Assembly: GCF_023242475.1 (NCBI RefSeq) | Contig: NZ_JALJFG010000045.1 | Span: 1-42,680, forward strand | Origin: Pseudomonas sp. MWU15-20650 | Lineage (GTDB): Bacteria > Pseudomonadota > Gammaproteobacteria > Pseudomonadales > Pseudomonadaceae | Direction of reading: 5' to 3' | DNA: 42,680 bases | Part shown: positions 17,837-24,284 of the stretch, piece by piece | Position numbering within the stretch: the first letter of the stretch is position 1 | Layout of the letters: every line of letters begins with the position of its first letter | Translations under genes and position numbers: made by a program | Notes under the pieces: model-generated | Told to the model about the DNA's origin: nothing | Seen by the model: only the letters and a program-made list of their open reading frames with translations | Databases searched by the model: none

Positions 17837-17899
17837 ATGTGGCGTATTTAAGCGTCAAACGAATAGCGCCAGGTTTTGATCTATTCAAGGATGTGTGTC

Positions 17900-18616
17900 G
17901 TGAACCGCGTAATGGCTCAAGAAGGTGCCGCCGGCATTGCCGCTGCTGTGGCTGAAAGTGTTCAGTACCAAGGTCGCAAGGCCAGCCGCCGAGGCAGCGA
18001 ACAACGCCGGCAAGACATTCTCGATGCGGCCATGCGCATCGTTGTACGCGATGGCGTACGTGGCGTGCGCCATCGTGCAGTGGCGGCGGAAGCTGGTGTG
18101 CCGTTGTCGGCCACGACTTACTATTTCAAAGACATCGATGACTTGCTCACCGACACCTTCGCCCAATACGTCGAACGCAGCGCCGCCTTCATGGGCAAAC
18201 TGTGGGCGAGTAACGAAGGCTTGCTGCGCGAGATGGTTGCCTATGGTGATGGCAGTCCGCAGTCGCGTTCGCAACTGGCCGATGACATCGCACGGCTGAC
18301 CGCCGACTACGTGCAGCGCCAACTGAACAACCGCCGCGAGTACCTGATGGCCGAGCAGGCGTTCCGCCAGGAAGCGCTGCTCAACCCGCGCCTGGCCGAA
18401 CTGGTGCGTTCGCACCAGCAGATCCTGTTGCAGGGGACCCGGCAGTTTTTCCAGGTATTGGGCTCCCGCGAGCCGCAGCAGGATGCCAAAGTGTTGACGG
18501 CGATTATCAGTCGGATGGAATATCAGGGCCTGTTGGGCGGCGCAGAGCCTCTGCCCGGTGAAGAGATGCTTGAGATCCTCAAGCGTTACATGCATTTGGT
18601 GTTGGCCTCGGTCTGA
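17900..18616 (+). CDS. TetR-family transcriptional regulator
   Basis: The N-terminal third is a TetR helix-turn-helix: QRRQDILDAAMRIVVRDG, then RHRAVAAEAGVPLSATTYYF. The C-terminal ligand domain shows no clear ligand signature. The 238-residue reading starts at GTG 17900 (MNRVMAQEG); AAGG lies 9 bases before it. ATG 17891 is an alternative adding three residues. The gene heads a co-directional cluster with a lipoprotein (16-base gap), a QEGLA-motif protein, a lipid-anchored hydrolase and a small membrane protein. It may control that cluster, because no terminator is seen until after 22152. In PAO1 the equivalent gene is, from memory, PA3699, without an assigned ligand. Confidence 0.88.
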   Translation: MNRVMAQEGAAGIAAAVAESVQYQGRKASRRGSEQRRQDILDAAMRIVVRDGVRGVRHRAVAAEAGVPLSATTYYFKDIDDLLTDTFAQYVERSAAFMGKLWASNEGLLREMVAYGDGSPQSRSQLADDIARLTADYVQRQLNNRREYLMAEQAFRQEALLNPRLAELVRSHQQILLQGTRQFFQVLGSREPQQDAKVLTAIISRMEYQGLLGGAEPLPGEEMLEILKRYMHLVLASV

Positions 18617-18632
18617 CACCGGGGGATGTTCA

Positions 18633-19193
18633 ATGAAAGCCTGGCGTGTCGCGCTGATTGCCTTGTCGTTCCTGTTGCTCAGCGGTTGCCTGGTGACCTT
18701 CAAGGACCCACTGCCGGCCCATGACGCCGCGCCGGACGCCTTGCTGGGTCGATGGTCGAGTAAAAATGCCTGGGGCGAGCCACTCAACCTGCAGATCACC
18801 CGCGACGGTGAACACCGTTATAAGGCCGTGAGCTACCCTAAAGCCAAGCCGGGCCAGCGTGATGAGTATGTGTTTACTGTCGCTCGTCATGGCAACCGCT
18901 GGTACCTGTCGGCGCCGTTGCCGGACAAACTGGGCGGGCATTTTTTTCTGGCTGGCTTTGAATTAGAGAACGAGTTCGACGAAAAGCACGAATTGGTGGT
19001 CTACAACCTCGACCTTGATCAGATCCGTCAAGCGATCAACCAGCACGCCTTGCAAGGTAGCCCAACGGAAACGGTCGAAGGCGCTGGTGCGCTGGTGGAC
19101 AGCCCCATGGACCAGGTATTTGCTTACCTGGATGACCCGGCCAATGCCGATGTGTTCGTTGAAGCCGTGCGCTACCAGCGTGCGGGTAAATAA
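18633..19193 (+). CDS. Hypothetical outer-membrane-type lipoprotein
   Basis: The 186-residue product begins with a lipoprotein signal, with lipobox LLSGC (Cys about residue 20). The mature part contains a short beta-rich segment (LLGRWSSKNAWGEPLNLQIT) reminiscent of lipocalin-like or lysozyme-inhibitor-like folds, but no named family is recognised. After the lipid-anchored Cys the residues are Leu-Val, so there is no Asp+2 inner-membrane retention signal and outer-membrane sorting is expected (inference). It lies 16 bases after the TetR gene and about 20 bases before the QEGLA-motif gene, so co-transcription is likely. Confidence 0.85.
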   Translation: MKAWRVALIALSFLLLSGCLVTFKDPLPAHDAAPDALLGRWSSKNAWGEPLNLQITRDGEHRYKAVSYPKAKPGQRDEYVFTVARHGNRWYLSAPLPDKLGGHFFLAGFELENEFDEKHELVVYNLDLDQIRQAINQHALQGSPTETVEGAGALVDSPMDQVFAYLDDPANADVFVEAVRYQRAGK

Positions 19194-19214
19194 CGTTTAA
19201 AGAGGATGCACCGG

Positions 19215-20492
19215 GTGGACGATTACCAGCAGACGATACGCGCCTTGTCCGATCGCATTGTGCTGGCGCAAACACCGATCCGCGTCCTCGACGCGGTGAA
19301 GTGGGACGAGAACATTCGCCAGGGGTTTCTCAAGGCCAAGGGCAAGGCCATGCCGGCCGTGGACCGTGATTACTACCTGAACCGGCCGCTGTCGTTCGAC
19401 TCCAGTGCGGTGAAGCTGGAGTTCCAGAACATCGAGCGCGACATCACCCGCCGCCTCGGCCAGTTCAGCCCGGTGGGGCAGATCATGCGCCGCATGTGCC
19501 GCGAATACCGCATGGTGGTGCGCATGCTTGAAGCGCGTGGCACCGAGGACTTTGGCCTGATTTCCCAGGAATTGTACGGCGCCGCTTCAGACGCCTTTCA
19601 CGCCGGCGACCCGACCCTGGCAGACCTGGGCCTGATGCTCTCCGATTACCTGAACAATATCGACGGCCGTGGCGACCTCAAGGACGAAGCCAAGACCCTC
19701 ACGGCCAAGGACGCCGTCGCGCTGCTGCAAACCCGCCTGAACAAGGTGTTTGGCGAGGCGGAAGAAACCATCCGCGTGTTCGAGTCCGACGGTATCGTTG
19801 CCGACGCCGCAGCGGGTGCCGACTACATCAAGATTCGCGCCGACGCGATGTTCAACGAGCGTGACGTGCGGGCCCTGGAAGTGCATGAGGGCCTGGTGCA
19901 TGTGGGCACTACCCTCAACGGCCAGAACCAGCCGATCTGCACGTTCCTGTCCAAGGGGCCACCGTCATCCACCGTGACCCAGGAGGGCCTGGCGATCCTG
20001 ATGGAGATCATCACGTTTGCCTCTTACCCCAGCCGTCTGCGCAAACTGACCAACCGTACTCGCGCCATCCACATGGTCGAGGAGGGCGCCGACTTCCTGC
20101 AGGTGTTCGAGTTCTTCCGTGAACAAGGCTTTGAAATGGCCGAAAGCTATGGCAACGCCAGCCGGGTATTCCGGGGCTCGGTGCCGACCGGTCTGCCGTT
20201 CACCAAGGATTTGTCCTATCTCAAGGGCTTTATCATGGTCTACAACTACATCCAGCTCGCCGTGCGTAAAGGCAAGTTGGAACAAGTGCCGCTGCTGTTC
20301 TGTGGCAAGACCACCCTGGAAGACATGCGCACCTTGCGTCAACTGGTCGACGAGGGCCTGGTCGTACCGCCCAAGTACCTGCCCGAGCAGTTCCGCGACA
20401 TGAACGCGCTGGCAGCGTGGATGTGCTTCTCCAACTTCCTCAACCATTTGAGCCTGGACAGGATCGAGGCGGATTACTCGAATATCCTTTGA
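19215..20492 (+). CDS. QEGLA-motif putative metallopeptidase (DUF1704, MATCAP-like)
   Basis: This is a 425-residue protein of the family often labelled 'flavohemoglobin expression-modulating QEGLA motif protein'. HEGLVH (His224, Glu225, His229) fits an HExxxH metal site. TVTQEGLAIL (Glu257) supplies the family's signature and the probable third ligand. The same arrangement, HExxxH plus a downstream EGLA glutamate, occurs in eukaryotic MATCAP tubulin detyrosinases of the DUF1704 superfamily (established knowledge recalled, not searched). No signal peptide or membrane segment is seen, so it is probably cytoplasmic. AGAGG at 19201-19205 abuts ATG 19206 but is ideally 9 bases from GTG 19215, which decides the start. 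The substrate is unknown. Confidence 0.85.
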   Translation: MDDYQQTIRALSDRIVLAQTPIRVLDAVKWDENIRQGFLKAKGKAMPAVDRDYYLNRPLSFDSSAVKLEFQNIERDITRRLGQFSPVGQIMRRMCREYRMVVRMLEARGTEDFGLISQELYGAASDAFHAGDPTLADLGLMLSDYLNNIDGRGDLKDEAKTLTAKDAVALLQTRLNKVFGEAEETIRVFESDGIVADAAAGADYIKIRADAMFNERDVRALEVHEGLVHVGTTLNGQNQPICTFLSKGPPSSTVTQEGLAILMEIITFASYPSRLRKLTNRTRAIHMVEEGADFLQVFEFFREQGFEMAESYGNASRVFRGSVPTGLPFTKDLSYLKGFIMVYNYIQLAVRKGKLEQVPLLFCGKTTLEDMRTLRQLVDEGLVVPPKYLPEQFRDMNALAAWMCFSNFLNHLSLDRIEADYSNIL

Positions 20493-20518
20493 CTGATTTT
20501 TGCTGGAGGCTTCAACGG

Positions 20519-21424
20519 ATGAGAATCCTCGGCATTCTGTGCCTGCTACTCACATTGAACGGCTGTAGCTCGCTGTTGTTCTACCCCGAGCCCGGCCTGC
20601 CGTTCACGCCGGAAAAAGCCCACCTGCAATACCGCGACGTCACCTTCACCACCGCCGACGGCGTAAAGCTCCACGCCTGGTGGCTACCGGCGAAAGCCGG
20701 TGTGCCACTCAAAGGCACCGTGCTGCACCTGCACGGCAACGGTGGCAACCTGGCCTGGCACCTGGGGGGCAGTTGGTGGTTGCCGGAGCAAGGCTATCAA
20801 GTGCTGCTGCTGGACTATCGTGGCTACGGCCTGTCTGCGGGAAAACCGTCCCTGCCAGCGATCTACCAGGACCTGGACGCCGCGTTCAGTTGGCTCGACA
20901 AGGCCCCCGAGACCCAGCACCAGCCTGTCATCGTCCTTGGCCAAAGCCTCGGTGGCGCGCTGGCGGTGCACTACTTGGCCGTGCATCCCGAGCGTCAGCC
21001 CCGGCTCAAGGCGCTGGTACTGGACGGCGTGCCCGCCAGTTATCGTGACGTAGGACAATTCGCGCTGAGCACCTCCTGGTTAACATGGCCGTTCCAAGTG
21101 CCCCTGTCCTGGCTGGTGCCCGACGCCGACAGTGCGATCAACGCCATGCCCCAGTTGGCCGGAGTGCCCAAGCTCTTGTTCCATAGCCTGGATGACCCCA
21201 TCGTGCCAGTGTCCAATGGCATCCGCCTGTATCAAGCGGCGCCCCCGCCGAGGGTGTTGCAGTTGACCCGCGGCGGCCATGTGCAGACCTTTGCCGACAC
21301 GACCTGGCAAACCGTGATGCTGCGCTATCTGGACGATCCGCAGCACTTCAACGGCTTGCGCCGCCTGGGTGAAATTCCGAATTACCCTATTTCTAAAGTT
21401 GACTCATCAGAGAGCCCGCAATGA
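20519..21424 (+). CDS. Lipid-anchored alpha/beta hydrolase
   Basis: The 301-residue product starts with a lipoprotein signal (lipobox LTLNGC, Cys about residue 16) and continues as an alpha/beta hydrolase of the Bem46/ABHD13-like type. Visible elements are the oxyanion region LHLHGNGGNLAWHLGG, the strand-5 nucleophile elbow VLGQSLGGAL (Ser), the acid Asp in LFHSLDDPIVP, and the catalytic His in TRGGHVQTF. It is probably an esterase, peptidase or thioesterase facing the periplasm. ATG 20519 is chosen because GGAGG lies 9-13 bases before it and the signal peptide starts there. The four-base overlap with the next gene (ATGA) indicates coupling. Confidence 0.88.
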   Translation: MRILGILCLLLTLNGCSSLLFYPEPGLPFTPEKAHLQYRDVTFTTADGVKLHAWWLPAKAGVPLKGTVLHLHGNGGNLAWHLGGSWWLPEQGYQVLLLDYRGYGLSAGKPSLPAIYQDLDAAFSWLDKAPETQHQPVIVLGQSLGGALAVHYLAVHPERQPRLKALVLDGVPASYRDVGQFALSTSWLTWPFQVPLSWLVPDADSAINAMPQLAGVPKLLFHSLDDPIVPVSNGIRLYQAAPPPRVLQLTRGGHVQTFADTTWQTVMLRYLDDPQHFNGLRRLGEIPNYPISKVDSSESPQ

Positions 21425-21747
21425 GCGAAGAACGCAACATGATCCCGCTGATCCTCACCGGTATCGGCACCATCATCGGTACCGTTGGCTGCCTGTGGTA
21501 CTACGGCTACCTGCACTTCGCCAAGCCGGAAGATGCACTGCTGCTCAGCGATTTCACGATGCTCAAGACCGTACCGGGCGAGGACTACAAGATCTCCCTG
21601 ACCCCGGCCGCGCAAGTGGCGCAGTGCGTGGAGGGTGTGTTGGTGATGTTCGATACCGAGCAAAAAGGCTTGAGCGGCGTGCTGGTGAACAACAAGAAGC
21701 AGGCGGTGCGTTGCATGGGGCAGGAGACGCCGCAATTGCAGCAATAG
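21421..21747 (+). CDS. Small single-span membrane protein
   Basis: This is a 108-residue product with one transmembrane helix near residues 7-29 (IPLILTGIGTIIGTVGCLWYY) and a C-terminal soluble part of about 75 residues with two cysteines (QCVEGVLVMF, RCMGQ). No named family is recognised. Its start overlaps the hydrolase stop, so it is the last gene of the TetR/QEGLA cluster. The hrp-box-like promoter of the next gene begins only 32 bases after its stop. Confidence 0.8.
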   Translation: MSEERNMIPLILTGIGTIIGTVGCLWYYGYLHFAKPEDALLLSDFTMLKTVPGEDYKISLTPAAQVAQCVEGVLVMFDTEQKGLSGVLVNNKKQAVRCMGQETPQLQQ

Positions 21748-21778
21748 TCAGCTTCAACGGTCCACTGCTGAAATATTG

Positions 21779-21806
21779 GGAACCGCTTTGTGTGAGAAAC
21801 CACTGA
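21779..21806 (+). promoter_or_regulatory. Perfect hrp box (HrpL/RspL-type sigma promoter) before the harpin-like gene
   Basis: GGAACC (21779-21784), 15 bases, then CCACTGA (21800-21806) matches the hrp-box consensus GGAACC-N15/16-CCACNNA exactly. The start codon of the downstream gene is 58 bases after the box. Such promoters are read by ECF sigma factors that switch on type III secretion genes. Confidence 0.8.
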
Positions 21807-21864
21807 GTGGAGGGTCAGCGTTGCTGATAAGTAACCCACCAATAGTGAAGTCAGGAGTGAGATT

Positions 21865-22152
21865 ATGGATATTGCTTCAATTGGCAGGATGTTGTCGGGG
21901 CTGGGCAACCTGGACCAGATGCGCATGCAAGGCAATGAGCAACAGAAGGGTGGGATAGACCCTGAGCTGCTCAAGAAGCTCATAGAAATGCTCTCGGGCA
22001 ACGCGGGTGCACAGGGCGGTGGCGGTTCCTCCGGCTCTGGCGGTTCCGGTGCTCCGCTCAGCGCGGACAAAATCAAAGAGCTGATGGCCAGCGCCCTGGG
22101 AATGCAGGCGATGATGCCGGACAGTGACAACGGCCGCCAGATCCAGGTCTGA
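21865..22152 (+). CDS. Small Gly-rich harpin-like candidate type III secreted protein
   Basis: The 95-residue product has no cysteine. It reads as an N-terminal Met/Gln/Gly-rich stretch, an amphipathic helix (PELLKKLIEMLSG), a Gly/Ser linker (GGGGSSGSGGSG), a second amphipathic helix (ADKIKELMASALGMQAMM), and a polar tail. This is the plan of small harpins such as Xanthomonas Hpa1. The first residues, MDIASIGRMLSG, have Ile at position 3 and no Sec signal, as in type III substrates. The upstream promoter is a perfect hrp box, which supports the call independently. AGGAG lies about 8 bases before ATG 21865. The gene stands alone, far from any type III apparatus, and ends at a strong terminator. 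The assignment is inference without a homology search. Confidence 0.7.
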   Translation: MDIASIGRMLSGLGNLDQMRMQGNEQQKGGIDPELLKKLIEMLSGNAGAQGGGGSSGSGGSGAPLSADKIKELMASALGMQAMMPDSDNGRQIQV

Positions 22153-22157
22153 CAGGC

Positions 22158-22190
22158 AAAAAAAACCCCACCTTCAGGTGGGGTTCTTTT
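22158..22190. terminator. Bidirectional terminator between the harpin-like gene and lptF
   Basis: A 10-bp stem, AACCCCACCT (22164-22173) with AGGTGGGGTT (22176-22185), is followed by CTTTT on the plus strand and preceded by an A-run (22158-22163). It can therefore stop transcription from both sides. Confidence 0.9.
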
Positions 22191-22206
22191 ATCCAGCATC
22201 AATCAA

Positions 22207-22992
22207 TCAGTTAGCCATGGACGAACGTGGCTTGACCGGCTGGTTGTCGTTGGAGATGGTCACTTCAACGCGACGGTTCATGGCACGGCCCGAAGCGCTG
22301 CCGTTGTCGGCAACCGGGTATTCCTTGCCATAGCCCTGGGTCACGATGCGCGAGATATCCACGCCTTGCTGAGCCAGTGCACGTTGTACGGACGCCGCGC
22401 GACGCTCGGACAGGCTCTGGTTGTACGAGTCCGAACCGGTGCTGTCGGTGTAGCCTTCGACGATCACTTTACGGTCCGGGTTATCGCGCAGGAACTGCGC
22501 CAGCTTGGTGATATTTACCAGGCCGCTGGATTTCAGGTCGGACTTGTTGGTGGCAAACAGCACGTCACCGAAAGTGACCAGCGTACCGCGATCGGTTTGT
22601 TTGGCATTCAAGCTGTTCTGCAATTGCTTGATTTGCGCATCACGGGCCTGCAGCAGGGCGCGGGCACGTTCGTCACCGGCGTTTTTCAGCTTGGCTTCGG
22701 ATTCACGCAGCACGATGGTGTCTTTGGCCACTTCAACACGCTGGTTGGTCAGGTAAGCCAGTTGGTCGACCTTCTTCTGGTCTTCCTTGTCACGGTAGGC
22801 TTTGTCGGCTTTGTCCAGCCAATCCTGCGCGTCCTTGGTTTCCAGCGCCGCTACCTTGGTGGCATTCGGGTTGGCTTGCAGGGCCGAGAAGTTGGTCCGT
22901 GCGTTTTCCAGGTTCTGGTTAGGCGGGGTGGAGCAGGCTGCCAGGGCAACGCTCATCGCCAACAGGGCAGGGATCATCAATTGTTTACGCAT
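22207..22992 (-). CDS. lptF: OmpA-family lipoprotein with DUF4398 N-terminus (LptF type)
   Basis: The 261-residue product has a lipoprotein signal with lipobox ALAAC (Cys about 20). A helical DUF4398-like segment follows (about 25-135), then a C-terminal OmpA peptidoglycan-binding domain. That domain begins around LVTFGDVLFATNKSDL and carries VEGYTDSTGSDSYNQSLSERR. It probably tethers the outer membrane to peptidoglycan. Length and position match lipotoxin F (PA3692) of P. aeruginosa from memory; the symbol is used on that basis. It lies 59 bases downstream of a second DUF4398 lipoprotein gene on the same strand and is probably co-transcribed with it from the AlgU-like promoter at 23586-23613. 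Confidence 0.88.
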   Translation of the reverse strand: MRKQLMIPALLAMSVALAACSTPPNQNLENARTNFSALQANPNATKVAALETKDAQDWLDKADKAYRDKEDQKKVDQLAYLTNQRVEVAKDTIVLRESEAKLKNAGDERARALLQARDAQIKQLQNSLNAKQTDRGTLVTFGDVLFATNKSDLKSSGLVNITKLAQFLRDNPDRKVIVEGYTDSTGSDSYNQSLSERRAASVQRALAQQGVDISRIVTQGYGKEYPVADNGSASGRAMNRRVEVTISNDNQPVKPRSSMAN

Positions 22993-23051
22993 AGTCGTGT
23001 CGTCCTTTCAATTCGATATCGGGTGCCGTGCAATCAGGGAGCGGCGGCTAC

Positions 23052-23474
23052 TTACTGTTGGATAACCGCCGGGCGCATGCCTTCCTGACGCAGCTCCTGA
23101 ACAGCTTTCTGGGAATCCTTCACCGCCTGCTGAGCCTTGGCAGCCTGGGCTTTACGCTCAGCGACGCGAGCGTCCCATTCGGCTTGCTCGGCCAACGTAC
23201 GAGCTTTGTCGTAGTTCTTGTCGTGCATGGCGATTTCAGCTTCTTTGAGCTTGTCCTGGGCCGACTTCATTTCCACCGCGGCAAACTCAGTGCCACCGGC
23301 GCTGACCGCGCTGTTGACAGCCGATTGGGTCACCGCGTACTGCTCGGTCGGAGGGTTGCCGGCGCAGCCCGCCAAAACGAAGCTGGTGCCGATTGCCAAC
23401 GCGGCCAATTTAAGCCCGCGCAGGTGGTTAAACGAGGATTTGGCAGTGCTGGTGTTCATCGTCTTCAACTCCAT
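23052..23474 (-). CDS. DUF4398 lipoprotein
   Basis: This 140-residue product has a lipobox SFVLAGC and a helical, Ala/Lys/Glu-rich body typical of DUF4398: AEIAMHDKNYDKARTLAEQA, then AERKAQAAKAQQAVKDSQ. It should be an outer-membrane lipoprotein. Start at 23474 (MELKTMNTS) is preferred because CAGGAG sits 7 bases before it; the ATG at 23459 is an alternative and gives a more compact signal. It is the first gene of a two-gene unit with the OmpA-type lipoprotein, which itself carries a related helical domain, so the pair may act together on the envelope (inference). Confidence 0.85.
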   Translation of the reverse strand: MELKTMNTSTAKSSFNHLRGLKLAALAIGTSFVLAGCAGNPPTEQYAVTQSAVNSAVSAGGTEFAAVEMKSAQDKLKEAEIAMHDKNYDKARTLAEQAEWDARVAERKAQAAKAQQAVKDSQKAVQELRQEGMRPAVIQQ

Positions 23475-23585
23475 TGGATAACTCCTGAAAAACATCAAAA
23501 TCCATCGGGGCAGGTCGGTTGCGGGCCCGGCGGTAAAGCACATGGCGCCTATTCAAACAGCCGTTCCAAGTGATGGCTTACTGGT

Positions 23586-23613
23586 TGTGACCGGAGGCTT
23601 TTTTCAAAAGTTC
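23586..23613 (-). promoter_or_regulatory. AlgU (sigma-22/RpoE)-like promoter of the lipoprotein pair
   Basis: Read on the minus strand, a perfect GAACTT -35 (23608-23613) is followed by 17 bases and TCACA (23586-23590), against the consensus GAACTT-N16/17-TCTGA. The -10 matches three of five bases. It lies about 110 bases before the DUF4398 start. The PAO1 homologues are reported as AlgU-dependent (recalled). Confidence 0.5.
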
Positions 23614-23755
23614 AGAGAAGATGGCGATTTGCCTAAAAAAATATTTGACTGAGTGGTCAGCGTTAAAAAGATGGAACTTTCACTGTGCGCAACGGTACTC
23701 CGAACCTCTGAGAGGCCCGGAATACAGGGCTTATATTAAAACTTGCCGATGTTTA
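23614..23755. other. Intergenic stretch, no gene seen
   Basis: This lies between the AlgU-like promoter and the 3' end of the 114-residue gene. It is AT-richer than its surroundings and holds a TGAC-N6-GTCA inverted repeat at about 23647-23660. No gene or RNA is supported. Confidence 0.4.
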
Positions 23756-24100
23756 TCAGTGCTTCTGTTCGTCAGCGCTGGCTGACAGGTCATGCAAGTA
23801 GCGACGGGACAAGGACAGAAAACGTGGCGTGGGCCCAACGTCTTCGTACAGCGGGTCACCTTCTTCATCGGTAGCAATGACGTGTTGGCCCTTGATATAG
23901 GGAAAGCTGGCTTCCAGCTCTTCAAGGGCGGCACCGATCAGTTCGCCGAGCAGTTCTTCGGGATGGCGCTTGGGGTACATCTCGGCAATCGCGGCCAGCC
24001 TCGCGGCGGACTCCACATCCAGGTGGATCGCGTATTCGGTTTTGGTCAGGCGACCCTTGGCGGTTTCTTCCCAGTGCTGGGCCAGTTCTCGAATTTTCAT
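23756..24100 (-). CDS. Conserved Pseudomonas hypothetical (sometimes labelled pilin assembly protein)
   Basis: The 114-residue product starts MKIRELAQHWEE, from ATG at 24100. The middle, VESAARLAAIAEMYPKRHPEELLGELI, looks like a helical dimerisation or ribbon-helix-helix-type segment. The end holds VIATDEEGDPLYEDVGPTPRF. There is no signal peptide or membrane span. From memory the PAO1 equivalent lies beside ppc (PA3688). The 'pilin assembly' label in databases has no support visible here. It is divergent from ppc, with 184 bases between the starts. Confidence 0.82.
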   Translation of the reverse strand: MKIRELAQHWEETAKGRLTKTEYAIHLDVESAARLAAIAEMYPKRHPEELLGELIGAALEELEASFPYIKGQHVIATDEEGDPLYEDVGPTPRFLSLSRRYLHDLSASADEQKH

Positions 24101-24284
24101 GGCAACCTCAATTAGCCTGCGGTAGCGGGCGGTGATGAGTGACCAGCCGGCTGCGTGGATAACGCGGCGGCTCACTGTTGAGACTAGCTGCAAGCCTCAA
24201 GGTTTAAAGTGTCTTGTCATAAATCGGCGCCGACGGCACTCTGGACCTCCTGCGCGTCCCGGATTTCTGGCTGGAGATTGGCTG

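Noticed and set aside
20417..20518. Longer start for the lipid-anchored hydrolase
   Set aside because: It would overlap the QEGLA gene and place the lipobox signal internally; ATG 20519 gives a proper signal peptide and has a ribosome binding site.
21802..23664. ACTGAGTGG and GTCAGCGTT shared between 21802-21822 and 23648-23664
   Set aside because: The two copies differ by a four-base gap, and the first is largely explained by the -10 part of the hrp box. No common function is supported.
23674..23710. GAACTT on the plus strand as an AlgU promoter
   Set aside because: The nearest TCTGA is 27 bases away and no plus-strand gene follows closely.
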